This document shows positions 25,361 through 37,976 of a stretch of DNA of 64,000 bases, piece by piece; the first letter of the stretch is position 1, and every line of letters begins with the position of its first letter. The notes under the pieces are model-generated. The model did not search any database, was not told where the DNA came from, and worked only from the letters and a program-made list of their open reading frames with translations. The translations under genes and the position numbers were made by a program. The DNA comes from Combretum micranthum. Lineage: Eukaryota; Streptophyta; Magnoliopsida; Myrtales; Combretaceae. The stretch spans positions 186,001 to 250,000 of the forward strand of contig JAMXBD010000968.1 of assembly GCA_024138025.1 (NCBI GenBank), read 5' to 3'.

Positions 25361-26811
25361 TGATGATGTTTTATCGATCGTATTAATTTCTAAAATTTAT
25401 AAAACCGAGTAAATCTACGATCAAAGCTAGGCAAGCCTACCTATTCGATGTAGCATAGATTTTAGGGTGTCGTCCTCAGGGATTTTGAAGAATAAGTACT
25501 AGTATTACCGGTTCTCTACTATTTAGCCTAAATTTTGGAGAGAAATCTACAATTAACTATTAAGCAGAAGATTAAGCAAGCTCTAAGATCAACAAATGTT
25601 GCTTTCAAAGATGAATTCAATCACAAGACATACTCTCCACCTTGATCCACCCTAAACCTAAAGTTCTTATGATAAAAGATTGATTAATGAATCATTCATG
25701 CTTTGCACTGCGGGATCTCAACAAGTAAATCAATTCCTCCCTCGAGTTAATCAATTCCTAACCTTAAATGAGATAGTAGAGACCTCTCCCTTACTAACAT
25801 CACATAGGATTGCATTAAAAATCATGATCCTTGAACAAGAATTAAATTCTTTATAGCAGAAAATCGTAATTTCCCTACCTCTAGGTGAAATAAGCAATTC
25901 CTCTATTCATGAAGATCTATCTAATTGAATGAAACCTCTTTCAATCCAATAAGAATCAAACATGCAATTAATTTGTGTACAAATCAATCACAAGACTATT
26001 GAATCACATGAATAGATACAAAGGCATGAACATTCATTAATCAAAAGACATTTCAATTCGTACGTTTAGGGTTTCACAAGATGAAGAGTATAAGAATCTA
26101 CTCCTCCATGAGATTTATAATAAGAACAAAAGGTCTAGAGGAAATAGAAAGAATTATGATAGAAAGAATAAACCCTAATTGATGTCTTGAGATCTTCAAT
26201 GGATGTCCTAGCAATTTCTTCGTAATTTCCTTCGTAATTTTTGTCTTAGAGCCTAAAAAAAATGATCTAAAACTGTAAAACAAGAAAACAGAGCTCTATT
26301 TATACTTTTGGAAAAATCCCGGTTCATCTTAGGGCGTTAGCATGGCCAGGATCGGGCCAAGGATGAAGGCAAAAATAACTAAAATTCGGCCTAAAAGCAT
26401 TCTGTTGTCTTCCTTAGCTGTCAGCCCTAGGTGAGGATGAATAAAAGGCTGAAAACTTTTCTTCATGTGTAGCTACTGTTCGCATCATTCTCGTCCTTCC
26501 TGGCTAAGGATGAAGGTAAGGATGAAGATTAAACTATTCTTTTGCATTCTGACCTCTTCCTCCCAGTCCTTCTCTGCCAAGGATGAATAGAAAGATGAAA
26601 ACATAAACTTCCTTCTTGAACAAAATTGATTCAAACTTGTTTAATTTGCTTTAATTTCCTTTGAACCATCATAAAAACTTCCAAATATGATCCTTAAGCC
26701 AAGAAATGAATTTTTCACAAAATAACTGTCCTTTTCTCCATGAAATCACAAAAATTACATACCAAGAATGTTCAAATAGCACCAAAATTAAGGGTCTAAT
26801 GACACTTGTCA
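25361..26811 (-). mobile_element. Solo LTR nested in the Reina-like element
   Basis: A 1451-bp insertion runs from TGATGATG to CTTGTCA, flanked on both sides by ATAAT (25356-25360 and 26812-26816). Removing the insert and one ATAAT rejoins the integrase reading frame. On the minus strand a TATA box (TATAAATAG, near 26296-26304) is followed by a T-rich leader, so the LTR points left. No internal coding region exists, which indicates recombination between two LTRs. The superfamily is not certain; Ty3/gypsy is likely. Confidence 0.8.
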
Positions 26812-26816
26812 ATAAT

Positions 26817-27069
26817 TAATAAAATAGGAGAGGTGGCGTATAAACTCAACTTACCTGAGGAATCAAGTGCACCCCACCTTCCACGTATCACAGCTGAAGC
26901 CTTACGTCCTGGTCAAGATCGATCGTCCATGCCATTACTGAGGGTTGTTGAAGCAGATCCCCTCGAACTAGAGGCGATTCTTGACAGAATACTTGTAAAG
27001 CGAGGTCATGTAGCCGATACCATGTTCTTGATTCAGTGGAAAGGAAAACTTGAAAGCGACGCCACTTGA
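26817..27069 (+). pseudogene. Integrase tail and chromodomain of Reina-like element
   Basis: The frame resumes with IGEVAYKLNLP, the end of the integrase, and runs into a chromodomain (about 26985-27065: EAILDRILVKRG, then FLIQWKGK). Chromodomains of this kind are known to steer chromovirus integration to certain chromatin. It stops at 27067, shorter than intact domains. Confidence 0.8.
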
Positions 27070-27130
27070 GAGTTCTATTCTGATCTGTCACTTAGGTTTA
27101 AGGATTCACCCTTATGGACAAGGGTTTCAA

Positions 27131-27143
27131 AAGGAGAGGAAGA
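27131..27143 (+). other. Polypurine tract of Reina-like element
   Basis: AAGGAGAGGAAGA directly before the 3' LTR is the usual primer site for plus-strand DNA synthesis. Confidence 0.75.
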
Positions 27144-27646
27144 GAATGTGGGTATGGGTGCTATCCTAGGGCTTCCTGGTGGAAAGATCAAAGTTGGGAG
27201 TAATGAAGAGAAGATACGAAGTGAAGATGAAGTTATTGTTTCGAAAAGAGAGTTCATAGTTTGGCCATATCATTATGGGCTATGAATGGTGAAGGTTGGG
27301 CCGATCTGGGGGCCTCTATTCGATTACTAAGATAGATCCTAATGAAATATAATATGGCCTTTGGCCTTTCTAGATGTTTTTTTTCTATTTTTGATGTTTA
27401 TCTTTATTTTCTAACTGTTATAGTCACATGCTCATGCTAACGTGTAAGGAGCCATGTGATCTGTTAGTAGTTTGTTATTGGGGAATATCAAATGCCTGTC
27501 AAGGTAGATATTATGGATACAAAAATGAATGAAAAAAACACAAGAATTTATGATTTCCCTCAATCGCTTGCATTCAAGCTTCTTCTCTGCATTCAGAGAA
27601 TGCTAATTCTTTAAATTCTTGCATATTAATTGATCCACCCACATCA
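27144..27646 (+). repeat. 3' LTR of Reina-like element
   Basis: 503 bp, co-linear with 20533-21051. The first bases have mutated (GAATGTGGG in place of TGATGTGGG). The end CCCACATCA is intact and is followed by GAGCA. Confidence 0.9.
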
Positions 27647-27651
27647 GAGCA
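27647..27651. repeat. Target site duplication GAGCA, right copy
   Basis: Matches 20528-20532 and fixes the element boundaries. Confidence 0.85.
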
Positions 27652-30600
27652 ACAATCATGATCCCTGTCATTGGTCTCGTTGCCTTATTTCAGGACCCTT
27701 TTTACTAAATATTCTCCAGCTGTGGATGGCAAGTCTAATGGATTCAGTAGTTCGGATGGGTTCGAATTCAAGGTTTCCAGACCCAATCAACCAATTTCCA
27801 TTTTTATCCCTCTTTTCCCACAGTCGTCCTATTGTGAAATATCAGTGTGCAACAAATTATATCTTGATTACTGATTAGTAGGAATTATCCCATTCAAGTA
27901 CTATAAAGACTATAAAGACGGACGAACGTACATGATTATATGATTTGAGAACTAGATTTTACAATTATTTATATCTATCCATTTGCTATTATTTACTAAT
28001 ATAATAAATAATTAAGGGTATTTAGCGCATTTGAAATAGATTTTGTATATATTATTTGAAATTTAATTATTGAATAAAAAATGGAATTAATTCATGAAAT
28101 TTGTATAAGGTTTACTTTTAGCAAAATTAGTAGAGGAAAATACATTACTAAATCAAATTATATAATTAATAGTAATACTTTATGTGATAGCATCGAAACA
28201 TTCATAATACAAACAATATACTTATTCTTTGTGGAATACTATGAATCAAGAAATAGTTATTTACAAAAAAAAAAAATATATATATATATATGGTTTTGTG
28301 TAATTTTATTATAAAAGAATTTAACGCTATTGAACAACCTCATGGAGGTAAAATTAAAGAATCTTCTATAGCCTCGTCATATTTTTTAAAGAGACAAATT
28401 CTATCGATTTTTAATGGCTCATATTTATAGTTAGTCATGATTATACCATCAAAATACTTAATACATTAGTTATAATTTTTATTTTAATGAAATGATAATT
28501 GATTGTACAGTTTTATTGGCTGCTAAAACTAAATATCTAACCGACAGATTATTTTTATTTTTATATCATTAATTTTTCTTTATAAAATACACGCAATATA
28601 TTGTTTCCTTTTTTGAGAAAATTCAAAAAATTAAAAATTTCCAAGTTTGGGGGTGGAATACAAATACATGAAATATTAATCCTATTGACAACAAAATACA
28701 AGTAAATTGGAAATGAATAAACACTACTTATATATATATATATAAAAAGGAGGTGGAGTTTGCTCATGGAGTTTTCCTTCTTCCTAGGCGAAAGATGCGG
28801 GGTGCAAGAGCACCTAGGACCTGGGAGCATAGAGAACTCGTTTAGTGGTACATGAACGTTTATTCACCATGACAACTCTAATGCTTAAGTCAACTGTGGA
28901 ATCATAAGAGTATGAAACACTATCTCTAGTATAGTTGAGAGCTTACTTCCTTTCTTTTCTTTCTTTCCTTTTTTTCCAAGATTCACATAATTCCTTATAG
29001 GAGGTGGCTCTATGAAACTCCAGTGGGAGCCATGAGACATCCTTTACACATCATGAATTCCCTTTGGGCTGCTAGCTAGCCTAATTTATGAGGCACAATA
29101 GTGCCAAGCATGGTTGTGCTTATATTAGCACTGTGGCATGGGTATGCTAAGTATGGAAGGAGGTCGGATGGATGCAAATTGTTAGGAAGATTCGGTTGTC
29201 AATTCTCCATGGGCCCCTCGTTGAGGTCAAAGGTCATGACTAATGATGCGATCTCATGGCTCTCAGCCTCCATAGAATAAATGAATTGTTATTTCATTCC
29301 AACTTTATATAATACCAGTTAACCAAACGTGGCGTAAGAGTATCATTAACAAAGAGAGTAAAAATCAATATCCTATATTTAAACTTGGGTTTCCGTTTTC
29401 TTTTCTATGATAACGGTTGTCCTATTGGACTTGTTTATTAGCTTTTAAAAATGAAAATATGATGTTCATTGTTTTAGTGAGGCATGATATCCCCGAACCA
29501 TGAATTATGTGAACTCTATTTGGATCAAATTATAAATTAAACAAATTATAACTGCAAGGTTCTTAGGCTGGGTACATAGGTTTTCTAGTACTCATTTCAA
29601 ATGGGATGATGAGCGCACGTATTAAGTATTAAAATGGACGAGAAATTCTTTTTTGAAGGGTAGAAGTCCAAGCCTCAAGCATATGCACTGAAGAAGGTTG
29701 AATATACCTGTATGTCAGCATGTATAAAAATAAGGAAAAAGAATATGTTATTTCCAACAGCAAAAGATAGGTGCCAATAATTTCTCTTGTGGTGGGCTTC
29801 AACTACGACTTTACACAGCAGGAATTAGGTCAACATTCTTTTCTAATCTTCTTTATTCTTTTTATTTATTATTATTATTGTCCAAATTTTAATCTTCTTT
29901 ATTTATTCGTTGTGCCTATACTCAATATCTGGTTCATCACAAATCTCACGTTGTGGAGTGTTGTATGGCGGAGAAAAAACAGAGAGAAATGTCCTTAATG
30001 AATTGTATATATTTAGTATTTTTATCTATGCACTGATTATTCTACATATAAAAAGCTAATTGAAAAATATGGAAAAATAGCAAGCTTTTGCTCAATTAAA
30101 ATATATGGATACCTACTACGTTGTCAGCTGTGATTTTATGGAACTCTGACATGAATATGTCCCCTTTTTGAATAATTAATCATTTGCAGTAGCTCTTGCT
30201 TCAGGGACCCATGTCTTGAGTATGTTCGAAGAATCTTCCTACGTCAATACGATATTTTCCATTAAGTCTAGCACCGTGAAGGGAAAAACAAATTGAAGAA
30301 CACAAAAGGAAAAGAAGAAAAGCTTAAAGTTGTGGCGTTACTTTTGGTGGATGATGTCGCTTTTATTATTGACCTAAGTACTACACGACAAGCAATTTGC
30401 ACTTTCATAGTCTTGGAAATTGGAATCTCAAATATATTTAAGATAAGGCATTTTCGATAAGAAGAAATAAATAATTGTGAAGGTTTTTATAGTTGACTTT
30501 AATATTATTTGGAGCATCCATTAATATTTTGGGCTAATATATTGAGCACTGTTAAATATTCAATTAGCTATATAAACTTTTATTAGTCAAGATACTACTT

Positions 30601-30670
30601 GAATCTATTTTTTATATCCCAAAACGTTATCTTGTGCAACTCCATTAACACCATCTTCACTATGGATATT
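27652..30670. other. Intergenic, no gene supported
   Basis: AT-rich DNA. It holds an (AT)n microsatellite at 28728-28744 and another with an A-run at 28264-28290. No coding sequence or mobile element was recognised. Confidence 0.6.
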
Positions 30671-33600
30671 TGTCACACCCTAAAAAAAGGCCTAGATGAA
30701 TAATATAAAGTTATCATATCATATGTGTACCCCTAATATGATAACTATCTTGCAAATCAGAGTTTGCGAGGCTGTACCTGAATAATTACTATGTAAACAT
30801 CTAATATGAAATTATATTTGTGATAACTAAAAGAAATCTGATTTCTTATAGTCCGCAGAGAATTTGTGTCCCCTACCAAATAGTAAAATAGAATAAATCA
30901 TCTACGTTTTACAAACTTGAAACTGCAACATTACAAATCTAATCCATAATCTAAACTCTTTTTACAAGAATTGAAACTTAAACAGACAATACTATCAATC
31001 TGTTTCTCATATCAACTCGTCTTCTATCTTCAAGAATTCCCCTCCATACAGAACTATCCCCAAAACCAATGCTTCAGCTATTCCAACATCAAAATTATGG
31101 GGGTGTGAGCTTAACCATAGCTCAGTGCATAACAAAACCAAATCACACTACAAATAAATGTCAAACAAGTTTTTATTTAACAAACATATGTAATGCACAC
31201 TCAACCATATTATATGCACAGTTTGGATGATCAAAATCCAAACAAGTGAGAATTTACGCCCTCTCTAGGGGGTTGAAGGACTGAATACAGGTCATTCATG
31301 CCTAAGAGAATTGTGAACTAAGGAAGGGGGTGCATACTCAACTTTGAGCCTTCAGCTCATATCCTTCTTAGCATAAAATCATTTTTGTTATACCATAGAT
31401 ATAACTGTCAACGTCCCTTAGACATAGCCAAGGAGCGAAGATTTCAATTTGAAATATTTTTTATCAAAAATTAACCTGTTTAACTTCCCTTTACACTTAG
31501 GTAAGGAGGGAGGATTTTCTTTGAAATTCATTTTATTGAAACATAGCCTCTATCTATTCCTTAGACAAGACTAAGGAGTGAGGAGTTCCTTTTGAATTTT
31601 TTGTGCATAGAACAAAATATTTACTATGTCAATTAACCATCCACTTCTCTTAGAACCATAAAACCTCCCTAAGTATTAATCCATAAAGTCGACTCTAACA
31701 CGAGCGACATCCTTCGGTGCTTGCTTAGTTTTCGTGAAGCTAACAACCCTACTAGTAGCCTCCATGCAGACCTACTGGTCCCATTCAAGTACTACTATAG
31801 AATAGAAATATTAATACATGACGTAAATCCCTATCAATGCAAATGTGATGTGATGTGTTGATGCAATGCATGATCAATTCATTTAATGGTCAAATAAAAT
31901 TATGTGTTATTAGTTAATGTCCATATCATTTTCAGACAATTAACATTATATAAATCACAATTAACACCACACGATTTTTTTCATTATGGTTTAGTGAGTT
32001 ATCAATCAAATGCAATCATCAATCAGCACACGGATTCTCGAACCCCATGCATAATCAATTAGATTTATATTATTTCTAATGCAACTAGATTACAAGCACA
32101 AGTAAGGTGAAGAGATTGTTGTTACCTACTTGGCATCCAAGCTAAATCTTAACTATTCTCTAGGAAGACCAAAGCACCATCCCCATCAATCATCCACAAT
32201 ATTATCCTCAGCATCAAATCATCATCATCCTTCATATGAAATCCAAACAAGAATAGAAAGTTAGCTAAAGGCTATTGAAGAGAATATATAACTAAAGCAA
32301 ACATCTATTCAAGATCTTAGATTCATTTTAAAATCCTATTTGATCAGACACTAAGTAGGAACTTCGTCATGGCTGCGAAGTTCGCCCCGCCAAGATATGA
32401 ATAGTTCTTTATTGTCTGTCAAAGTATTTCCTTTTTCTTTGTTTATAGTCTTTTGTTACAGAAACACCATCAAAGCATTCATATACAAAATACTCATTTC
32501 ATGACAATCTTATACTTGAAACAACACATCCTCTTATCACTTAAGGTCTAGTATATTACAATCACATATAAATCATTTACTCAAAGGAATCATGTTGACC
32601 TAACTTAATTATCTAACTCATTTTATCTTAATGAAGTTCATTAGATCAACTAACTTTAGTTATATTACTACTTCATTTTATTTCTATAAATCATGCTAAC
32701 TTAAGTTCATGTTATGTCTAAGGAATCTAAACTTGTTATATTAACTCCTTACTCTAATGGTCTTGAAGAAATCATGAATTATCATGCTTAACTACACATA
32801 CATAACTCATGAAACAATTGTATCTTAAGCTTTATTATTTCTAGAATTTCTTAAAACTTATAACATAGCAATTATAAGATTCTTCTTCAGCTTTTCATAG
32901 CATTTAAAATCACTTCAATTGGAGTTCGAATGAAGAAATTATGATAAAATCAAATTAACTTGACAAATGAAAGAAAAACAAAAGAGCTTTGGACCCATAC
33001 GAGCCGTGCTGAAGGTGGTGGTGATCAATACACCACTCCACGCCCCATATCAAGAGCGTGTAAAATTGGCAAGAGGGCAGAGGCCACCACGCCCTTTGCC
33101 ATGCCCCATGGTAGCCCAGCAGTAGGGCACAGTGGCTGCCATGACCTATGGGGAGGGGCGTATCAACCCAAAAATGCATCCTCTATTTTTCTTCTTCCTC
33201 TTCAAGTTATGTTTCTACATGTTTTATCCATCAACACCATTCCCAACACTTTATCAACTCAACAATACAACTTATAACACTTCTATATCCATCATTACGT
33301 CTTATTTACTCAATTCATCTCATCAATCCTTTAATCTATGTGTGAACACTTACATACACTTAGGTCTTTAATGTATAAGTTAATACATCACTTGTTTACA
33401 AGTTTCTACTCAAGCTTTACTAATAACTAGTATTAGATCATCTTATAACAGCAATCACAACAAATAAAAACAAGAAACAACATCACACTTACATGTTAGA
33501 TGAATCTCAACTATCTTTCCTTCATTACTACTGCTCCTTCTCTTTTGTTGAAGCTTCTTCCTACTTAATCTCCTTCTTTTATCTTGTCCACTATCCTCAT

Positions 33601-33800
33601 TCCTCTTTAATCTTCTTTGAAATTTATTGGGCTGGAAATTGAATTGAAGAAGAAGAGAATGAAGGAGGAGAGAAGAAACGGGAAAAAAAGAAAAAGAAGG
33701 TAATGGCAGCAAGAGGAGAGAGAGAGGGATTAAATAGGATAGAAATAAAGTTAATAAGGATATTTAGGATTAATGACGTTGATTTAAACTTGTCAAATCA
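30671..33800 (-). repeat. LTR-like repeat, minus orientation
   Basis: The left edge TGTCACACCC (30671) reads GGGTGTGACA on the minus strand, the common 3' end of long plant gypsy LTRs. A TATA-like stretch lies near 33730, followed on the minus strand by a C/T-rich leader. The layout parallels the repeat at 1853-5.3 kb. The right boundary was not found and no gag or pol adjoins, so it may be a solo LTR. Confidence 0.45.
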
Positions 33801-35970
33801 TTATTTTGAGCATTAAAAACAATTAGAAGAAGATTTTAGAATGTAAATAAGTAAAATCACTAACTTGAATTGCAAACCAAGTTTAGAAATTCAATTTTGT
33901 AAACTTGATATTTAATTGAGTTTGGGCTTAGAAACTGATTTTTGTAAATAAGCAGGTAATCTCAAAACTCATGAAAATTGGAAGAATAGAATCTAGATTA
34001 AAGAAGCTATATTTGAGTATTTCAAAAATCTAAGTATTAGACTTTAAAAAAATTAAATCATTTATAGATTATAAGAAAAGAGTATTTAGATTAAAATTGA
34101 TTGATAATATAGTGGAATTTGGCTTGATGAGAGAATAATCAAAATGAGTAAATACTCTGAAAGAAATACAATTCAAATTTGATAAACAAAATGATTTAAG
34201 AAATTCATTTCATGAAATGGATAACTGAAATATATAAAAGATTGAAAAGGAGTATTTGAAATCTCAATTTCAATAAGTTTATTTATTAGTTGATTATATC
34301 AATCTATCCATTTGTAACCTATACTTCAAATTACTTATTTTAATTAAAGTATCTAAACTCAGTTATTAAATTACACTCTAAGCAACTTTATGATTAATTA
34401 TCCATTGGTAGTTGACTTTATATTAGTTTAGTTTTCATAATCAAAAGCTTTCAAACATTTTAGGATTTTATTCTTTCACTCACTCTTTCATTCTTTTATT
34501 CCAATTAATTTAGATTAAATTTTGATTTTGTTTTCACTTCCATTGCAATTTTGAATTATCGATAATCTATTATTTATTGGATTAATATCTTATATTTCTA
34601 TATTCATTATCCAATCTATTTAATAATTTTGGTTAAGTTATACTTTCTTGCTATATTAATTTGGGGTTCGATGCAATATTTGTATATTTATAAAACTTCT
34701 CAATATTCAAGTTGTGTAAATTTAGTATTATTATTTTATAATTATTTATTTACTCATCATTCATTTATTTACATATATATATATTTTCATTATTTTCCTT
34801 AATGATTATTATTTTTGAATTGTATGAATTTCAATTATTACAATATTAATGACCTATTACCGGTTGACATGTCTTAATAACCCTAAAAGAAAATTTACAC
34901 ATGTTTCTTCTTCTTCTTCTTTGAACTCTTTATCTCTCTCTCTCTAAAACCAAATAGAACCCACCACTCTCTCTCTAATTCCAGCCTCCACCACCACATT
35001 CCACATCATTGCAACCACACATAACCCATCTCTCAAATTCTTCATGCATCCAACCCAAATCGCCAAGCTAACTTTGTACTCAATATCGAACCACACATTG
35101 CCCCTAAAACCACGACCTTCATCCTTGCTAAGTTAGGATCAACCACAATAGACCACATGTATCAAGATCAACTGCACAAACACCAAATCGCCATCTCTGT
35201 CAACCTCATCTTCATCAAATCTCCATTACCAACACTAGCACCAATATTAATCACGTAGGAACCCCCAAACCACAAAATCCATCTCCATTGCACCCAACAA
35301 TATACCCACTACCACAATCGCTGCTAATTCCTAAAATCGAGCCAAAACTGAGTCACATAGACATTCACCAAGTTACAATTGAAACTCGAATAATTTTTCA
35401 AAATAACTTACAATCAAAGTAAAACTCGTTATCTCTATTGAATCCATTCAAACCACCCTTTTGTTAGGGTTTATATCTTTTACATTTCTGTGGGAATAAT
35501 CTATGTGACATTTAATTCAGGTGAGTTACGAACACATGTCAAGTCGTGATAGGCCATTAATGCTTATGGTGAAGATAGAATTAAAGGCGTTATGTGAGGT
35601 AGCGTTTTGAGACATGAAAAGAAGATTCTGGTAGTAAATTGACTAAACAAAAGTTTAGATAGAAATTGAATTTTTAGTAAAATTCAGATAGCGTTCATAA
35701 CATTAACCTCAATATCTTTATTAGGTTAACTTTTGAAATAGACTGTTAGGTTACTTTGTCTTATTTTTTTTTTCTCAATTTATCTTCTAAGAAACTACTA
35801 TATTTAAAATTATAAGAAAAAAAAATGTCATAACATATCAAAAAGTAAAAGAAAAAAAAAAATCGAATGATCAAAATTAATAAGAAAATGTCAAATTTAG
35901 TACTTCAAGTTTGCACCAAAATTTAATCTAATACTTGAATTTTAAAATAATCAATTTAATGTCTAATTAA
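33801..35970. other. AT-rich spacer with CT- and CA-rich block
   Basis: No gene is supported. About 34900-35400 is rich in C, with (TTC)n and (TCTC)n runs and many CCA words, unlike its surroundings. It may be a leader-like piece of an old LTR. No open frame fits it. Confidence 0.5.
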
Positions 35971-37971
35971 ACACAAGTCCCAATCAGTAAGGTTCATTCG
36001 AACCGTAGCTCTAAGTAATGCTCCAAGAGTGCAATTGACAACCTCAGTTTGGCCGTCTGTCTATGGGTGGCATGAAGTACTAAACATGAGCATTGTGCCA
36101 AGCTGCTTCCATAATGTCTTCCAAAAGAAACTGAGGAACTTGGTATCCCAGTCAGAGACAGTGCTATGGGGAACACCATGGAGTCTCACAACGTCCTGCA
36201 CAAATAGATTAGCAACATATAAAGCATCGTCTGTCTTATGACAGGATATGAAGTGAGCCATCTTGCTAAAACGATCAACAACCACCATGATCGAATCTCT
36301 GCTTCGCTGTCCTAGGAAGACCCAAAATGAAATCCATACTAATATCCATCCATAACTTAGTAGGCAGGGGAAGTGGCATATATTCTCCCCAAGGTTCCTT
36401 CCTTCCCTTCACCTTCTTGCACACACAACACCTTTCTAATACCCTGTGTACATCTCTCAGCATCCCTTTCCAGTGAAAATGCTCCTTCAACAACTCAAGT
36501 GTTCTTTTCTCACCAAAATGCCCAGATAACCCTCCAGCATGAGCTTCTCGAACTAATAATTCTCGGATGGATCCGGCAGGTATACACAATTTTCCTTTGT
36601 GATATAGAAACCCGTCTATCATATAATACCATCAACCATTTCCCCTCCGTAACATCTTTTAACCATAAACTTCAATTGTTCATCAACAGTATATTGCTCC
36701 TTCATTAATCAAATCCCAACAATTTAGATTGAAGTGAAGTGATAAGAACATACCTGCGAGATAACGCATCAGCAACTACATTAGTGCTCCCTTTCTTATA
36801 TTTAATCATAAAGGTGAAACTCTCCAAAAACTCCACCCACTTGGCCTGACGTTTAGACAATCGCTACTGTCCCTTGAAGTGCTTCAAGGACTCATGATCA
36901 GTGTAGATGATGAATTCCTTAGGAAGGAGGTAATGTTGCCAAGTGATCAAATCTCGCACTAAGGCATAGAATTCATTATCATACATTGAATAATTCAAGA
37001 TCGCACCGTTCAACTTCTCACTAAGATAGGTGATAGGCCGTCTATCTACATTAATACTGCTCCAATCCCTACCTCAGAAGCATCACACTCTTGCTCGAAA
37101 GTTTTCTCAAAATCTAGTAGTACTAACACAGGAGCATTAGTCAAGAGTGCCTTAATTTCTTCAAAATTACTCTAAGCTCGCTCTCCCCACACAAAAGGCA
37201 CATTCTTCTTAGTGAGTTGGTCAATGGGCTCACCATACTGCTAAAATTCCTGACAAATCTTCTATAGAAAGATGCCAACCCATGAAAGCTCCTCACATCC
37301 GCAACTGATTGGGTGTAGGCTAATCTATTATAGCCTTAATTTTTTCATCATCCACCCTAACACCAGATCCAGATACCACAAATCTAAGAAAAATCACCTC
37401 TGGCTTGCAAAAAGTGCACTTTTTCATGTTACCATATAGTCTCTACTCTCTCAACACTGTGAATACTGCTTGTAGATGATCCATATGGCTGCTCATATCT
37501 GGGCTATAGATCAGTATGTCATCGAAGTATACCACTATAAACTTGCCCAAAAACTCCTTCAGAACATAATGCATAAGTCGCATAAAGGTACTGGGAGCAT
37601 TGGTTAAGCCAAAGGGCATCACCATCCACTCATATAACCCATGTCGCGTTTTGAAAGTAGTCTTCCACTCATCCCTTGCTCTCATGTGAATCTGATGGTA
37701 CCCACTCTTTAGGTCAACTTAGAAAACACTTGTGCACCATTCAACTCGTCTAACATATCATCGAGTCTAGGAATATGATACCCGTATTTGATGGTGATCT
37801 TGTTAATGACCCTGCTATCAATGCACATATGCCATGTTCCATCCTTCTTTGGTGCCAAGAGTATAGGTATAACACATGGACTGATACTCTCTCTTACAAA
37901 CCCACGCTCCACCAATTCATCAACTTGGCATTTCAAGTCCTTTGCCTCATTTGGGTTCATCCGATAAGTAG
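35970..37971 (-). pseudogene. CRM/Galadriel-like Ty3/gypsy pol remnant
   Basis: On the minus strand the order is reverse transcriptase (37960 down to about 37440), RNase H region (to about 36750, full of stops) and integrase (36622-35970). Landmarks are [35 protein letters not shown] and [11 protein letters not shown] (intact catalytic YFDD), then [32 protein letters not shown] and [10 protein letters not shown]. The wording of the RT resembles CRM or Galadriel chromoviruses. The integrase breaks off near 35970 before its C-terminal part, and no 3' LTR follows. The right end is cut by the Tat-type insertion and continues at 48447. Confidence 0.8.
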
Positions 37972-37976
37972 GCCTA
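37972..37976. repeat. Target site duplication GCCTA, left copy
   Basis: GCCTA before the LTR start TGTAGACACCC, repeated at 48442-48446. Confidence 0.9.

Larger units (their letters stand above)
20533..27646 (+). mobile_element. Ty3/gypsy chromovirus, Reina-like, complete but decayed
   Basis: The order is 5' LTR (20533-21051), primer site, gag, protease, reverse transcriptase, RNase H, integrase, chromodomain, polypurine tract, 3' LTR (27144-27646), flanked by GAGCA duplications. The LTR ends form a 9-bp inverted repeat, TGATGTGGG/CCCACATCA. Without the 1451-bp solo LTR inserted at 25361 the element is about 5.66 kb, the compact size known for the Reina clade, and the C-terminal chromodomain fits that group. 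The coding region has many stops and frameshifts and the LTRs differ visibly, so the copy is old and immobile by itself. Confidence 0.85.

Noticed and set aside
27630..27878. Two overlapping frames right of the Reina-like element
   Set aside because: The first spans the LTR end and target duplication, and neither has a recognised domain.
33132..33371. Three overlapping frames near 33.0-33.4 kb
   Set aside because: They lie in LTR-like DNA with mixed low-complexity runs, and no frame resembles a protein family.
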